A stretch of 64,000 nucleotides of DNA. Source: Carex sylvatica. Taxonomy: Eukaryota > Streptophyta > Magnoliopsida > Poales > Cyperaceae. Shown one piece after another: positions 12,091 to 24,530 of this stretch; position 1 is the first letter of the stretch, and each line of letters starts with the position of its first letter. Below the pieces are notes generated by a model, which saw only the letters and a program-made list of their open reading frames with translations, did no database searches and was not told the DNA's origin. Location: assembly GCA_964058845.1 (NCBI GenBank), contig CAXKVR010000448.1:1-64000 (forward strand), in the 5' to 3' direction. Made by a program: the position numbers and the translations under genes.

Positions 12091-14806
12091 ATGATTTCAG
12101 CTGGCCTGTTTATGACGATACTAGGTATGCTACCTTATCTAATCTATATACTGAAAATTCTTCTCTTAATAGATCTCAAATGACACATTTCTTTTGACCA
12201 TCTGTAGGCGACATTACATCTGTAATCTTGCTGCTTTCTCCCGGGTTTGTTTTCATTAACTTACGAAATTCTAATGCATTCGTCTTTGTTTTAGTTTTGA
12301 CCATCTATAACTGCTTGGATTGGTTTGGGACTTTGGATTAATTTGATTGGACAATTTGATACCAAGGGGTGAAACTTTGTATTCATCCATTAATTTGACC
12401 TGCTTGCTTAATTGGGTGCAACTTTTAAAGCTTTGTATTCATCCATTAATCTGACCTGCTTGCTTAATTGGGTGCAACTTTTCCAATTCATACGTTTGAA
12501 ATATTTTTTATGTTGATGAAGTTTGAGAAATTACAAATTATTGTTCTTTTGCAAATTTAGTAAAATAACAACTTATTAGAATTATTAATTGTTCTTAATT
12601 AATTAATAATTAAGAACAATAATATTGGATAGTAATATATTGGATAGTCAGATGTAATATTGGATAATAATATTGGATAGTAATATTGAAAGTCCTAGCA
12701 TTTTAGAATTATTGTTAGTAATATTGGATAGTCAGATGTGAATTTTTACTTTGGGGCCTTTTTTTATTAGACATGTCTAAACATAATTAGGAGTGTTCAA
12801 ACGGTTTGGTTTAATCGGTTTTGGACCGAACCGAATTAGTTCGGTTTAAACGGTTCAGTTATTTCGGTTTATTGGATCGGTTCGGTTGAATTTTCAAAAC
12901 CGAATTAGAACTTCGGTTCGGTTCGGTTTGAAAATTTTCAAAACCGAAATAACCGAACCAACCGAACTTTCATATAATATGAATTTGATCCAAACCACTC
13001 CGGTTTATTTCTTAATACTCCGGTTTATTTCTTAATCAATTGCTTTAAATACTTAATTTATTTCTAAATATCTTAGTTTATTTCTTAATACTCCGGTTTA
13101 TTTCTTAATATACTTTGGTTTATTATAAATCAATTGTTTTAAATAAAAAAATTAATTAATTTCGGTTTGAACCGAACAAACCGAACAAACCGAAATAAAA
13201 CTTCGGTTCGGTTCGGTTCGGTTCGGTTCGGTTCGGTTCGGTTGCAATGCTAATTCGGTTCGGTTCGGTTCTATTTTTAAAACCGAATTATAACTTTGGT
13301 TTGCCAAGTTCGGTTCGGTTTCAACCGAACCGAACCGATGAACACCCCTACACATAATATACAAATTAATTAATTACGTTCACTTTAGTACATTTTGCTG
13401 ACGCTAGTAATGATAGTTAACTAGTTTGTGTGCTTAAATCAGTTTTTTAATCGTTTGTTTGAGAAAATATTCCTAAATATATATTAACGGGTATATGATA
13501 TTTTTTTTTTCAGGCATACGTTTTTGCAGATGATTACCACGCAGTCCGTGAACCAGGATTTCAACGGACTTCCCCATGTTGCAAGCCTGTTGAATTGCAT
13601 TCTTTGGGTATTGTATCAGTCGGTCCATCCCGGCAATATATTAGTTTTAATAATAAATATTGTCGGGATTGTGATCCAAGTCTCCTACCTTGGAATCACA
13701 TTTTCATTTGGTAGGCGTCGTGTGCGGGTACGTATCTGCGAACTTTATTTTATCAACATTTTTTGTAATTTTAATGAATAGCGATATATATTGGGCTTTA
13801 AACGGGGCATTTGCAATGGCTTATTTTCTAATGGGTTTTGTAAAGATTTAATCAACAGTGACCGAAATTAATAGGCTTTGAACTGAACACATTTAAACAG
13901 CTCAACTTTATTGGGCCTTAAGAAAATCGTGTGATTAAAACTATTTTTCTTGGTTTGAACTTTATATTATATTTTGGGCCTAATAACCTTGCTTTTGCCT
14001 TTGTTTTTATTTGGGCTAAAACAGAGCAGCATTCTAAAAATGGTTGCGGTTGCATTCACACTGATGGGTATATTGATGGCTAGTGTTTTTGCTGGGTTCC
14101 ATACCCGAAACATAAGAGTTAAAGTTGTTGGATGGACCTGCGTTGCTTCGGGGGTTCTGATGTACGGTTCTACGTTTCCAGCACTGGTAAGTTGCATGTT
14201 CTTTAATTTTTTTTTTCTTTACGCATTCGTTGAAACAAACACACATAAAAATAATTTTTTTTGCAATACTATAGATTGATGCATGGAGGATGATGAGTAC
14301 CGACAACATCCCTCTACCTCTTATTCTGGCTGGATTTGCCAACACTACCCTATGGCTCACGACTGGGGTTTTGGAGAACAACATGTTTATGTTGGTAAGA
14401 ATCAAACTTGTGTATATATATATATATCCTGATTGTAAAATTAATATTGATGTATTGTAAGTTTATTATTTATTTTGATAAATAGGTTCAAAACGGGTGC
14501 GGATTGTTTTTGGTGACATTACAACTTGGAGTCTATATTCTGATTTGGATTCGCAACCGTTCACCACCCACTGCTAGTGAGCGCGCACCTCCTGCTGCCA
14601 ATGACCGTGCACCTCCTGCTGCTGGCTCACCTCTCACTGCCAACCCACCTCCCACGGCTACTAGTGAGCGCACCCCTCCCACAGCTCCCTCACCTCTCAC
14701 TGCCAACCCACCTTGCACTGCTAGTGAGCGCTCACCTCCCACTGCCACTGCCACTTCCAGTGCTAGTGCTGATCAGATGATCATCACCTCTGTCAGTGCT
14801 GATTAG
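12091..14806 (+). CDS. SWEET-family sugar transporter (six exons)
   Basis: A SWEET (MtN3/saliva) uniporter would move sugars across the plasma or vacuolar membrane. Proposed exons: 12091-12124, 12208-12244, 13514-13727, 14025-14186, 14275-14394, 14486-14806. All junctions are GT..AG, phases agree, and the joined frame is 295 residues. Seven short hydrophobic segments form two three-helix MtN3 repeats around a linker helix. LNCILWVLY carries the substrate-pocket Asn of repeat 1 and VQNGCG that of repeat 2. The usual SPVPTF is SPGHTF and the repeat-2 YASP-type motif is YGSTFPAL, so two conserved proline positions differ. The tail (about 80 residues) is Pro/Ser/Thr/Ala-rich with repeated LTANPP and SERAPP. 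VHPGNILVLI resembles clade II (SWEET4-8), which is inference. Intron 2 contains a hAT element. Family assignment is secure; transport activity is not shown. Confidence 0.88.
12788..13350. mobile_element. Non-autonomous hAT element in SWEET intron 2
   Basis: Ends TAGGAGTGTTCA and, on the complement of the right end, TAGGGGTGTTCA. Flanks AACATAAT (12780-12787) and CACATAAT (13351-13358) form an 8-bp target duplication with one mismatch. The interior is dominated by GGTTC/GAACC pentamers and AAACCG motifs, arranged as inverted subterminal repeats. Non-coding. Confidence 0.82.
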
Positions 14807-14989
14807 ATGATGATCGCCACTCCATTTTCTACTTTTATTCACAAACTTTGTGTTCTTACTGTTGCCTGTTAGCTTAACTAGTTGGATTTTACATTGATTT
14901 GTGCAAATATTTGATTGCACGCGTTGTATTTTTGTTTTGTTTTTTTTATTAGAAATATTGGAGAATTTTTGGTTTGGTGAGAGAACCGA

Positions 14990-15600
14990 TGACAGACGGG
15001 TCCCACCTTTAGTGAAAGACTTTTTGCTCGGCTTTTTCTTCTGGAAATTTTTTATTGATAGAAATTAACAGAAAAAAAGAGAGAAAAATAGAAAGATTAC
15101 TTCAGTTGTTATATTAACATATTAACAGTAAGATCGGTAGAAATTCTAGTGATCCTAAAAATCTTAAAATTTTTTATCGGTACTAGTAATACTGATCCTA
15201 ACTACAAACATTTCTTCTGTGATTCATAATTCATGTCTTTCTCTGTGTTCCTCCACGTGGCTCAAGAGATGAGAGATGGACATGCAAATGCAGGCTTTAT
15301 TTACATCATGGGTGAAGATTTTGACGGAGCAGATTTAATTAATGCAGCATGGGAGAAGGGACTGCTGTGGTCAACATGGGTGAATTAATGAAATTCTTTT
15401 AGGATCGGTACTAATATTATCAATCAAAAAATTTATATATGGTCAACATGGGAGAAGGGACTGTTGTTAAACCCCACTATCACTGCATGTAGAGCTATAG
15501 AAATAGGGAGATCATGGGGATATAATTGTGGAAAATAGGGCCACTGTGAGTAGCATTTTGGAGGGGATCTCGTAGTATGTGTATAGAACTAAAATCCCCT
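14990..15600. other. Non-coding SWEET 3' flank
   Basis: No gene seen. There are short GATCGGTA/ACTAGTAATACTGATCC motifs reminiscent of CACTA subterminal repeats, too few to delimit an element. Confidence 0.4.
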
Positions 15601-15786
15601 TCAAGGAACGAGGAGAATTCATATCTTTTGATCAATGTAACATAACTAATATTTGAATTTAGATGTGAACCATCTAATATTAGAATCCGGACTAATTCGG
15701 GCCAAGGCAGATTGGATGGTCCAAGTCTAGGGGCTAAATACAGAATTTTTTTGAGAAACTACAATTAAAAAAATTATTTTTACTAA

Positions 15787-16050
15787 TCCACATGATTGCT
15801 TTTTTTTTTTTTTTTCAAAAATCATAAAGACCGGAGGGCTCCTCCGGTCTCACTTTTTTTCTTTTCTCAAGACTGGAGGAGCCACCCGATCTCAACTTTT
15901 TTTAAAACACGTAATTGGACGGTAATTGGATACTGCCACAGAAGATCTGAAAATGATGAGGTTTTTATTTCGCTGAGATTTTTAAAAATAACTATTTTCA
16001 TAATTATTTTATTAAAAATAACTATTCTTGAAGGACTTGATTGCAAATAG
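15787..16050. mobile_element. Fragment of a foldback Mutator-like family
   Basis: Poly-T, then AGACCGGAGG GCTCCTCCGGTCT (a hairpin centred near 15840), then a related GACTGGAGGAGCC block, then ATTTTTAAAAATAACTATT. This mirrors the terminal architecture of the element at 23240-24673 (hairpin, poly-T, TTAAAAATAACC). Only one end is visible. Confidence 0.4.
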
Positions 16051-16079
16051 TGAGAGGCAGAGGGCTTGAATGCAAAAAG

Positions 16080-18640
16080 ACAGTGGCCATGGCTACTTCA
16101 TGTCATTTGCACTTCATTCCCTATGACAAGCCTTGATGATTTATCCTTTAATCAAATGAAAAGATCATAAAAATGATATTTTGTATAAACCAGGGACCTT
16201 TCTGCATAAATTTTGGCTCTGACAGTCCCTTGAAATGCTTTAAGAATGTTGAATATTGAATCTCGATGTTTTGATTTGATTCTCATGTGTATTGGTACTG
16301 TCACAGTGGTTTTCAAACCCTTGAACGTGGTTCTGACCCTAACCAGCCCTTTAATCATGATTAAAATACTTGAAAATTGTTAATTATGTAACAATGACTT
16401 GAACTCAGCAGTCATTAGTGGTACATGCACCACTGGTATAAGCAAAGCCGTCAAAAAGGCTGATTTGACCTCTGCTGACAAAACAGTAGGCCTGGACCAA
16501 AACAGGGACTCAAATGTAAATCTAAAATTATAGTCAAATAGAGGACTCAAAAATACACAAGTTCAAGATAAATTTTACATTTTATGATTTTATTTCGATT
16601 TTTAATGAATTTTCAAAGTTGGACATTTGAATCTGAAAAATACTGAAAACAGTGCATATAACTTGTGCTGGCCACATTGCCTTTTTGATGATTTTACAGA
16701 TAGATAGATTATTCCAAGCTGATCAAAATAGACATCTCATTTGCATCATTTGAGTTTATATTTTGTTCTAAATAAAATGTTTAAATTAATCCAAATTAAA
16801 TACAAAATTTCTGCAATACATGGACTATAATGCCCTCCCTGTTAGAATTAAATATTTTAAAAATATAAATAAAATTCTAAAAAAATTGTAAAATCATTTA
16901 TAGATACCCTTGACGCCTTATATTAAACACCTATAACCAAGATTGATATAATGTCTCATGAAATTCTGAATTAAAAAAATATAAATTTCAGAAAATTCCA
17001 AATTATGTTTATAAGTGATCATGCATAACCGACTCTTCAAGACCAAGTTAAATTTTTCTAAGTCTCCAATATATCGGGTAATGCAACTCCTTTGAAGCAT
17101 GTAATTGCAAATCAAGCTCACCATATCACATGTTGGTATCATATCTCAGTATTGAACCAAGGTTATGAAGTTCGAATCATGATTAATGTTTGATCAAAAC
17201 TTAAACCAATGCTCCTCTGAACTTTCATGCTCTCAAATAATGTCAAATAACGACTCGATTGAAGAAAATTGCGAAGGTGTTGAAGGAAATCAGACTAAAT
17301 CCCATCGGTACCGATGATGTCAAGCTCAACCAAGAATCATCTTCTCCAGTGACCGACCCTCACCGACAAGTGTCTCAACGTGTTCCCGAGACCAAGGCGA
17401 TGAGAACTGCAGCGGCCCGAAGCCTTTAATGGCCGGAGTACCACCGGAGAGATGAGCCCTAGTCGGCACTGGACGTGTCCCGTGCGAATTAAGTTCATCA
17501 GAACCCGCACGGATATTTATGCGATAAGATACGCCTAATGAAGGCGCTAAATGAAATTTAAATTAAAAACACGGATCTTGATGCATATATCTCATCCAAA
17601 GGCCCGAAATAATCTCATGAATTAACGGCCTCCTGTATCATGGGCCCCACTTGCCGGGTTTAATAAAAATCATGTTTAACCGAATCTCAAAGCCCAATGT
17701 GGATATCAAAGACCCAAAAGTTTGATCCAATGTCTGCACTGTTATTAATAACATGATAATTCAAATCTCAAAGTCCAAAACTGATCTCAAGGCCCATATT
17801 CACTCTCAGTTTAAATAAAATTTAATTAATAAAAAATTATTTTACAAACAGGTCCCTGAAAAGATAAAAATGTTTACAAATAGGTCCTTTTAGTTCAGAA
17901 TTATTCATATCAAGTCCAAATTGACCCAAACCAACTCCAAATGAACCCAAATTAAATTCTCTATCATTCTAAATCAAATCCAAATATGTTCAAGTTTCAT
18001 CCATAATTCAAAATGACCAAAATGCCCTTCTCATAATTAAAATGTCATAATTTCATAATAAAATTATAAAATTCTCAAAAAACATTATGCATCTCATATC
18101 ATAATCAAAATGACAGCACGTGCAAAGTTTCATAGCACTGTAAAATGATCAAAATACCCCTCTTTATGCAAACATCATGATAAATGACAATATAGATGAC
18201 CAAAATAAATGAGAACCAACCACATGACAAAAAATGACAGTACATGAGCCCTTTTAGCCCCATTACTCTGTTCACAACCAATAGGTACAAATCCAAGAAT
18301 GAACGAGGTGTTCAGCTTGACTCGAATGGTTTTTCTGATGTAATTAACGGCGGAGGCTTGCGCCCGTCAGGAGTTAAACGTCCTAACAATCGAAAACAAT
18401 AAAACCCCGACGAACCGATCATGAACGTAAGTACGTCGCAAGGGTGAACCAGGAGGAAAGCAGAGAGGGAGAGATAGAGAAAAGATTTTGATGCATCACA
18501 TCGACCTCGCACCGTCAGCTAACCTGACGCCCACAAAACAAAACTCTCAATGTGCAAACTTTTCTGCCGCCTACAACCACGAATAATAAAATGTCAACCT
18601 TTTAAATGTATACATCCAACGAAATGAGACAGGATCACAT
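16080..18640. other. Non-coding, probable decayed retroelement
   Basis: No frame gives a recognisable protein. Moderate-GC islands (about 17270-17530 and 18310-18530) and a CT-rich stretch on the minus strand near 18430-18500 look like LTR or leader sequence, but I could not find paired ends or a target duplication. Confidence 0.3.
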
Positions 18641-18790
18641 ACTCGTGCTTCGTAAGTGATAACCGATCCTGATAGGTTTTAGGATCGGTGTTTTGAAATT
18701 AGCCAATCCAGATAGGTCTTAGTATCAGTGTTTGATAAATAACCGATCAAAATAGACTAATCCTAATAACCAGTTTGTCAATAAGTAATA
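18640..18790. mobile_element. CACTA-like subterminal fragment truncating the Copia
   Basis: Contains repeated GATCCTGATAGGTTTTAGG / AATCCAGATAGG motifs related to 54075-54250. The Copia reverse-transcriptase frame loses similarity at about 18780, where this sequence begins, suggesting truncation by insertion or deletion here. Confidence 0.45.
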
Positions 18791-18799
18791 TATAGAAAC

Positions 18800-19358
18800 G
18801 ATAAGAGAAAGGACAAGTCGAATCGTGGTTGGTTTGACGACCGAGCTAAAGGTCTCATTATAATCGATGTCTTTTTCTTGACTAAAATCTTTGGCAACAA
18901 GTCTCGCTTTGTAACGTTCAATGGAGCCATCAGATTTGTGCTTGATCTTGTAAATCTATTTGCAACCTATGATGTGTTGATCGGGAGAGAAAGGTACGAG
19001 AATCCACATGTTGTTATGAGCAAGAGCATTTAATTCGATTGCCATAGCCGCGCGCCAATCGGAGGATTTATTTGCACTAGTGAAAGAGGTTGGCTCATCA
19101 ATTGGGTGAAATAGAAAGAGGATGCTTAGTGGTGAGATAAGTGACATGATCCGAAAATTATTTTGGTCAACGAGATCAAGTTTGTTGCCGTGTAACCATA
19201 GAGTGAGTGGAAGTTTGACTAGGAGGAATAGGAGGCCGAGGAGGTGCATCAGGTGTTGCTTCTAGCAGTGGTTCGGATGGAGCATCAGTAGAGGCAACAG
19301 ATGTATTAATTGGAATTGACAGCCTGGAAATGAGTAAAGGTGAAATAGGTGTGGCCTG
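18800..19358 (-). pseudogene. Copia reverse-transcriptase N-terminal fragment
   Basis: Peptides [36 protein letters not shown] and [14 protein letters not shown] are the start of the Copia RT domain (RVT_2). A stop replaces the Trp usually following GCK (TAG near 18957). A frameshift separates this from HSMVT upstream. The catalytic YVDD region is absent because the element ends near 18780. Confidence 0.88.
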
Positions 19359-19363
19359 GGAAG

Positions 19364-21192
19364 TGTTACGTCCAAAGAGTATGGTAAAAAGCTTTATCCT
19401 CAAATACACTTTAGGTTCGGATTGCAAGTATACAATCCTACCGTGTAGTATATTATCGGGTATCGAACCACAAGGAGTATGGTAAATACTATGCTAACAC
19501 TATAAATAATAGATTTCAGAAAATGAAGAAAGTAAAGTACAATAAAGTAAATTGGGGGGGGGGGGGGGGTTGTTCTAACAATTCCTAATTTTTGGGTTCA
19601 ATACCCGAAAGAGAAGAGTTTTAAACAATTAAAGTAAATAAAATGAAAGAAAGAAATATTGGTTTGCTTTCAAGTTGAGGAGATCTAGGAGTTTTTGGTC
19701 TACAATCCCTTGCTAATTCTATCTATTCGGTAATTGCTTGAATTCATGTATGATTTGACGAGATTTCTAACCTAATATGTTATTAAGGGTCACTTCCGTA
19801 AATTAATAACGTGCCTAGGTAATTTGGACTTCTCGATTAGGTTCATCACCCTAGCTACCTACACCATAAGCTCTTGTTAGTCTCTCCTCTCCTCGAGTAT
19901 TGGTACTTCTCAATTAAGTTCATGATACCAATATCCGATTTGATTTGAGATGTCCTAATTAGGGTTTGACTTCACGGTTAGGTTCTTCACCAAGTCCCTA
20001 ATCTTAATTTCTGTAGTTTCGGCTTAGATTAAATTGGTTAGAATCTTAATCAAAACCTAGGGTATTTTGCATTCATAATTTGGTACTATCCTATTGATCA
20101 CAGTCAATTTTAGTTCTTTTGAAACTAAAACGGGATACTACAATTCAAGTACTAACTATGTAATTAACACAAACTATTAAATCACAGAAATTAACAATCA
20201 AATCCCATAAAACAATCATAATAAAAGCAAATAACTAAATAAAATAGAATTAAACAAGTTCATGCATGATGACCTGAACCCCTAGAGAGAGAACTACTCC
20301 CTCTTGGAGAGATCCATTACAAAAATTGGCAAAGTAAGAAGAAATGAAATAAAAGAAATGATTACACCCTTTAACAAATCAAAAACCTCTATCTTGCCGA
20401 ATCTTGCTCAGGAAATCCTTCTTCTCCTTGCTTGAAAGCTTTCCTTACTCCAGAATTTATCGCTAAGTGTGTGTGTGTAAAGAGAGAGAATGAGATTGAA
20501 GATGGTCTTGGATGGAAATTAACCCCCACTTTTATAACCCCAGGCTATGCTCAATGAAGAGGCATAGTTATGATGTGAGTGGGGTTAGTGGAGTAGTGGG
20601 TGCTCTGTTTACATTGCTTGCCAGACAAGTATGTGTAATTTTGGCTCTTAAAACGCATTCCTGGTGCGCTAAATATAGAAACCGTGTTATTTTTGGCTGA
20701 CTGCGGTTGGAGTGCATCCGCACTGCGTGTGGCCTCACCCGCACTGGGTTTAAGTTTCCTTATTTAACTTCCTGAACTTCTGCAAATTTCTCTGGGTGCG
20801 GGTGGCACTGCGGATGGATGACCCGCACTGCGGGTGGGTTCTGTGCTTTTCCGAAGTTGCTAAAATCGACTAAGTGTTGAGTGTGGCTAGGCTCATCCGC
20901 ACTGGCCCTGAGTGCATCCGCACTAGGCTCGGGAAAACTTGCTGCGCAGCGCTGAGATGTTGGAAATGCGACTAAGTCCTCAGTGCGGCTGCACTGATCC
21001 GCAATGCGTGTGGTTGACCCGCACTGGGGTGTATTTTCACCATTTTTCATCATTTTCTCCAATGAAAAGTCAAATAACCGCAGTAACTTGATTCCAGATG
21101 TATTTTAATCACTTTATATTATAAATACAAGAAATTTGAGGTTGTTTTATGATAAAGTCTAGATCAAATGTGTATATAATTTATGCTTATCA
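19364..21192. mobile_element. Solo LTR of 1.83 kb inserted in the Copia
   Basis: Starts TGTTACGTCC and ends GCTTATCA (TG..CA), flanked by exact GGAAG duplications at 19359-19363 and 21193-21197. Removing it rejoins the Copia linker frame. No second LTR or internal region exists, so it is a solo LTR from intra-element recombination. It contains poly-G (about 19554-19570) and a cluster of CCGCACTG motifs (20700-21030). The length and the phrase near 19455 resemble Gypsy Tat/Athila LTRs, which is inference. Confidence 0.85.
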
Positions 21193-21197
21193 GGAAG

Positions 21198-22506
21198 TAG
21201 ATGGTGGATCGAGCCTGTTAAGAGAAGAAGAGGGAGGCCCATTATGAATTAAGGAGAGGGGAATAGAAGAGGCCTGTTGGAGACCCAAAATGGGTTGTTG
21301 AATAGCCGAAATGGGCTGGTAAGAGGTAGTTGGCGCATGAGAGAAAATAGGTAGAGAGCTGTGCTGATTGATAAGAGGGTACACAATAGTTGAAAATTCA
21401 TCCAGAGAAGTAGGTGGTTGAGCAGAAGAGGTAGAAGTTAAAAAAGGAAAAGTATATTCGTTGAAACGAACATTTCAGCTCACATAGATCTTGTTAGTTG
21501 GTATATGAAGACATTTATAGCCCTTTTGATTTTGACAATATCCCAAGAACACACACGGCATGGAACGAAATCGCAATTTGTGAGAGTTGTAGGGGCATAA
21601 AAGGGGGTAGTATAAGCAACCAACAACTCGAAGAAAGGTGTAGTCGGGTTTCTTGTTGAAGAGAACAGTAAAAGGTGTATGTGGATAGATAGTTGGAGGC
21701 AATCAATTGATGAGAAATGCCGCGCTTTGAAAAATGTGATCCCAAAAAGGTGACGGTATAGAGGCTTGAGACATGATGGCTAGGCTAAGCTCGATAATGT
21801 GACGATGTTTTCGCTCCACTAAGCCATTTTGTTGTGGAGTGTAGGGGCATGAAATTTGGTGGATGATATGTGGGAAGCGCTTGGTAATCGGTTTATACTC
21901 GGTTCCACCATCCGTTTGAAGTCGCTTAATGGTAGTGCCAAATAAATTCTCAACTTAAGACTTAAACAAAGCAAAGGTGTGAACTACCTCATCTTTAGTT
22001 CTAAGAAAATAAATTCAAGAGAACCTCGAATACTCATCAATAAAATGTATATAGTAACGAAGACCATTACATGACACAATTGCAGCCGGACCCCATAAAT
22101 CTGAATGTACTATATCTAATGGTGAAGAAACAAGAGAAGTAGAAGGTTTAAAATGCAAAATAGAGGCCTTAGCCTTACAACAATCACCACATAGATCCAA
22201 TTTATTTGAAGAAAAAGGAAGATTATTCAAATTTATTACAAAACGGGTCGTGTTAGGAGAGGGGTGTCCCAACCTAGAATGCCAAACCATAGCCGAGACA
22301 CGCTCTCCTATAAATACTTGAGGTGAGGAATTAACATTGTAAAGACCATTATAAAGCTTGGCTTGAAGTAGAGGAGTCTTGGTACAACGATCCTTCACAA
22401 TACAAAAGAATGGATGAAATTCAATTAGTAGATCGTTCTCCAAAGTAAATTTCGATATACTAATTAAATTTTTGGTTATAGAAGGCACATGAAGCACATT
22501 GGTCAA
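21198..22506 (-). pseudogene. Copia integrase region
   Basis: The pre-integrase zinc motif is visible as VWHSRLGHPS with a later CGDCCKAK. The core has SDLWGP (first Asp), FIDEYSRF (next Asp), LQTDGGTEY and NGLVERKHR (Glu). Then come CVFLGY and a proline/serine-rich linker. Stops occur after EYSRFS (22015-22017, where Trp is usual) and in FKS*VENLFG (near 21958, where Gln is usual). Both fit single C-to-T type changes on the coding strand or its complement. Non-functional. Confidence 0.9.
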
Positions 22507-22513
22507 TTTTAAG

Positions 22514-23459
22514 CATGGTTCCAGAAATCGGCCGATTCCGAGTCAACTCGGCCGATTCAACTCGGAATCGGACTGGATCGGGCCAAGTTTTACCCGATTC
22601 TCGCACCTGTGCGAGTTTCTCAGAAAAACTCTAATGAACAGTGCGTGAATCGGCCGAGTCAAGCCGAGTTACACCGAGTTGAGCCATGTTAGACTGAGTT
22701 GAGCCGAGTTTCAAACCAACTTACATGGCGAGCGAGTTTTCTTCGAAAATCTGAGTTGAAAAGTGATGAATCGGCCCAGTGAAGCAAGTCTGCACTAATT
22801 CCAGACACATTCTCACGTTTTGGGTTGATTGTCTCACCGATTTTGCATTTTTTTTTGTTCAATTTGGTTTTGCTAAGTAACTAGCAGAGGAAAGGGCGAA
22901 CGGGTGAAGAAGAAGAAAGAGATGGGTGGGTCGGTCAATGAGTAAAGGAGCAGGGGCAGCATAAGTGAGATATGGGTCAATGCAATTTCTAATGAATTCA
23001 TATCCTGCATTAACTCAAATTTTGAGTTAAGATCTGAACTGTTGGATTTAAATCCGCACTAATAGTAAAGGGCCCAGTGCGTTATACGTGTGGGTTGGAT
23101 TGGCTCGAATTCTAATCGTACAGTCCATAAATTAACTCAAACGGTACGTTAATGCAGAGGATACGGATTCATTTAACTAGAGACAAGAAATAGACACACA
23201 CATGATTATTTCTTAAAATAAGAGATATGTGTGCCCCTCCCGACATTTTTATTTTTACTCAAAAAAAAATGATTTTATTAAAAATAACCACATTTTCAAC
23301 GAATTTTTAAAAATACCTGGCCCGTGGATATTTTCCACGGCCCGAATAAATTAATCCGGACCGTGGAAGAATTCCACGGGCCAGAAATTTTTTTTTTTTT
23401 TTTTGGAATTTTTTGGAATTTTTTATTCCGGGCCGTGGAAAATATCCACGGTCCGAGAA

Positions 23460-23491
<32 letters not shown>

Positions 23492-24499
23492 ATGTTGTTT
23501 GGATTTAAATTAGTTTGAATTGTTAAGTTGGAGGTTTGTATGAATTTTATTTGAATGAATTGTTAAGTTAGAGTGCTTCTGAGCCCAACTTTGCACATCT
23601 GGTTAACATAGCAAAATATCTTCAAAAATCATGAAAATTGACCGACATGCAATCTTGACATCGTAGAACAAGACTGTGAAGTTTCATACAAAATTTAAAA
23701 ACAGTTCGCGAGATATCATCTCTCAAATATTGTCCCAACGACTGAAGGAGTGCTTCTGAGCCCAACTTTGCACCTCTAGTTAACATAACAAAATATATTC
23801 AAAAATCATGAAAATTGACCGACATGCAGTCTTGACATCTTAGAACAAGACTGTGAAGTTTCATACAAAATCTCAAAACAGATCGCGAGATATCATCTCT
23901 CAAAAATTACCCCAACGGCTGAAGGACAATTTTCATGATTTTTGAAGATATTTTGCTATGTTAACCAGATGTGCAAAGTTGGGCTCAGAAGCACTTCTTC
24001 AGCAGTTGGGATAATTTTTGAGAAATGATATTTCGCGATCTGTTTTGAGATTTTGTATGAAACTTCACAGTCTTGTTCTAAGATGTCAAGACTGCATGTC
24101 GGTCAATTTTCATGATTTTTGAAGATATTTTGTTATGTTAACCAGAGGTGCAAAGTTGGGCTCAGAAGCACTCCTTCAGTCGTTGGGACAATATTTGAGA
24201 GATGATATCTCGCGAACTGTTTTTAAATTTTGTATGAAACTTTACAGTCTTGTTCTACGATGTCAAGATTGCATGTCGGTCAATTTTCATGATTTTTGAA
24301 GATATTTTGCTATGTTAACCAGATGTGCAAAGTTGGGCTCAGAAGCACTCTAACTTAACAATTCATTCAAATAAAATTCATACAAACCTCCAACTTAACA
24401 ATTCAAACTAATTTAAATCCAAACAACATAATCTTAAAAAAAAAAAAAAAAAAATTCTCGGACCGTGGATATTTTCCACGGCCCGGAATAAAAAATTCC

Positions 24500-24530
<31 letters not shown>

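Noticed and set aside
13152..13364. Minus-strand frame rich in EPNRTEP
   Set aside because: Translation of GGTTC repeats in the hAT element of SWEET intron 2.
14533..14754. Minus-strand Ala/Gly-rich frame
   Set aside because: Shadow of the low-complexity SWEET C-terminal exon.
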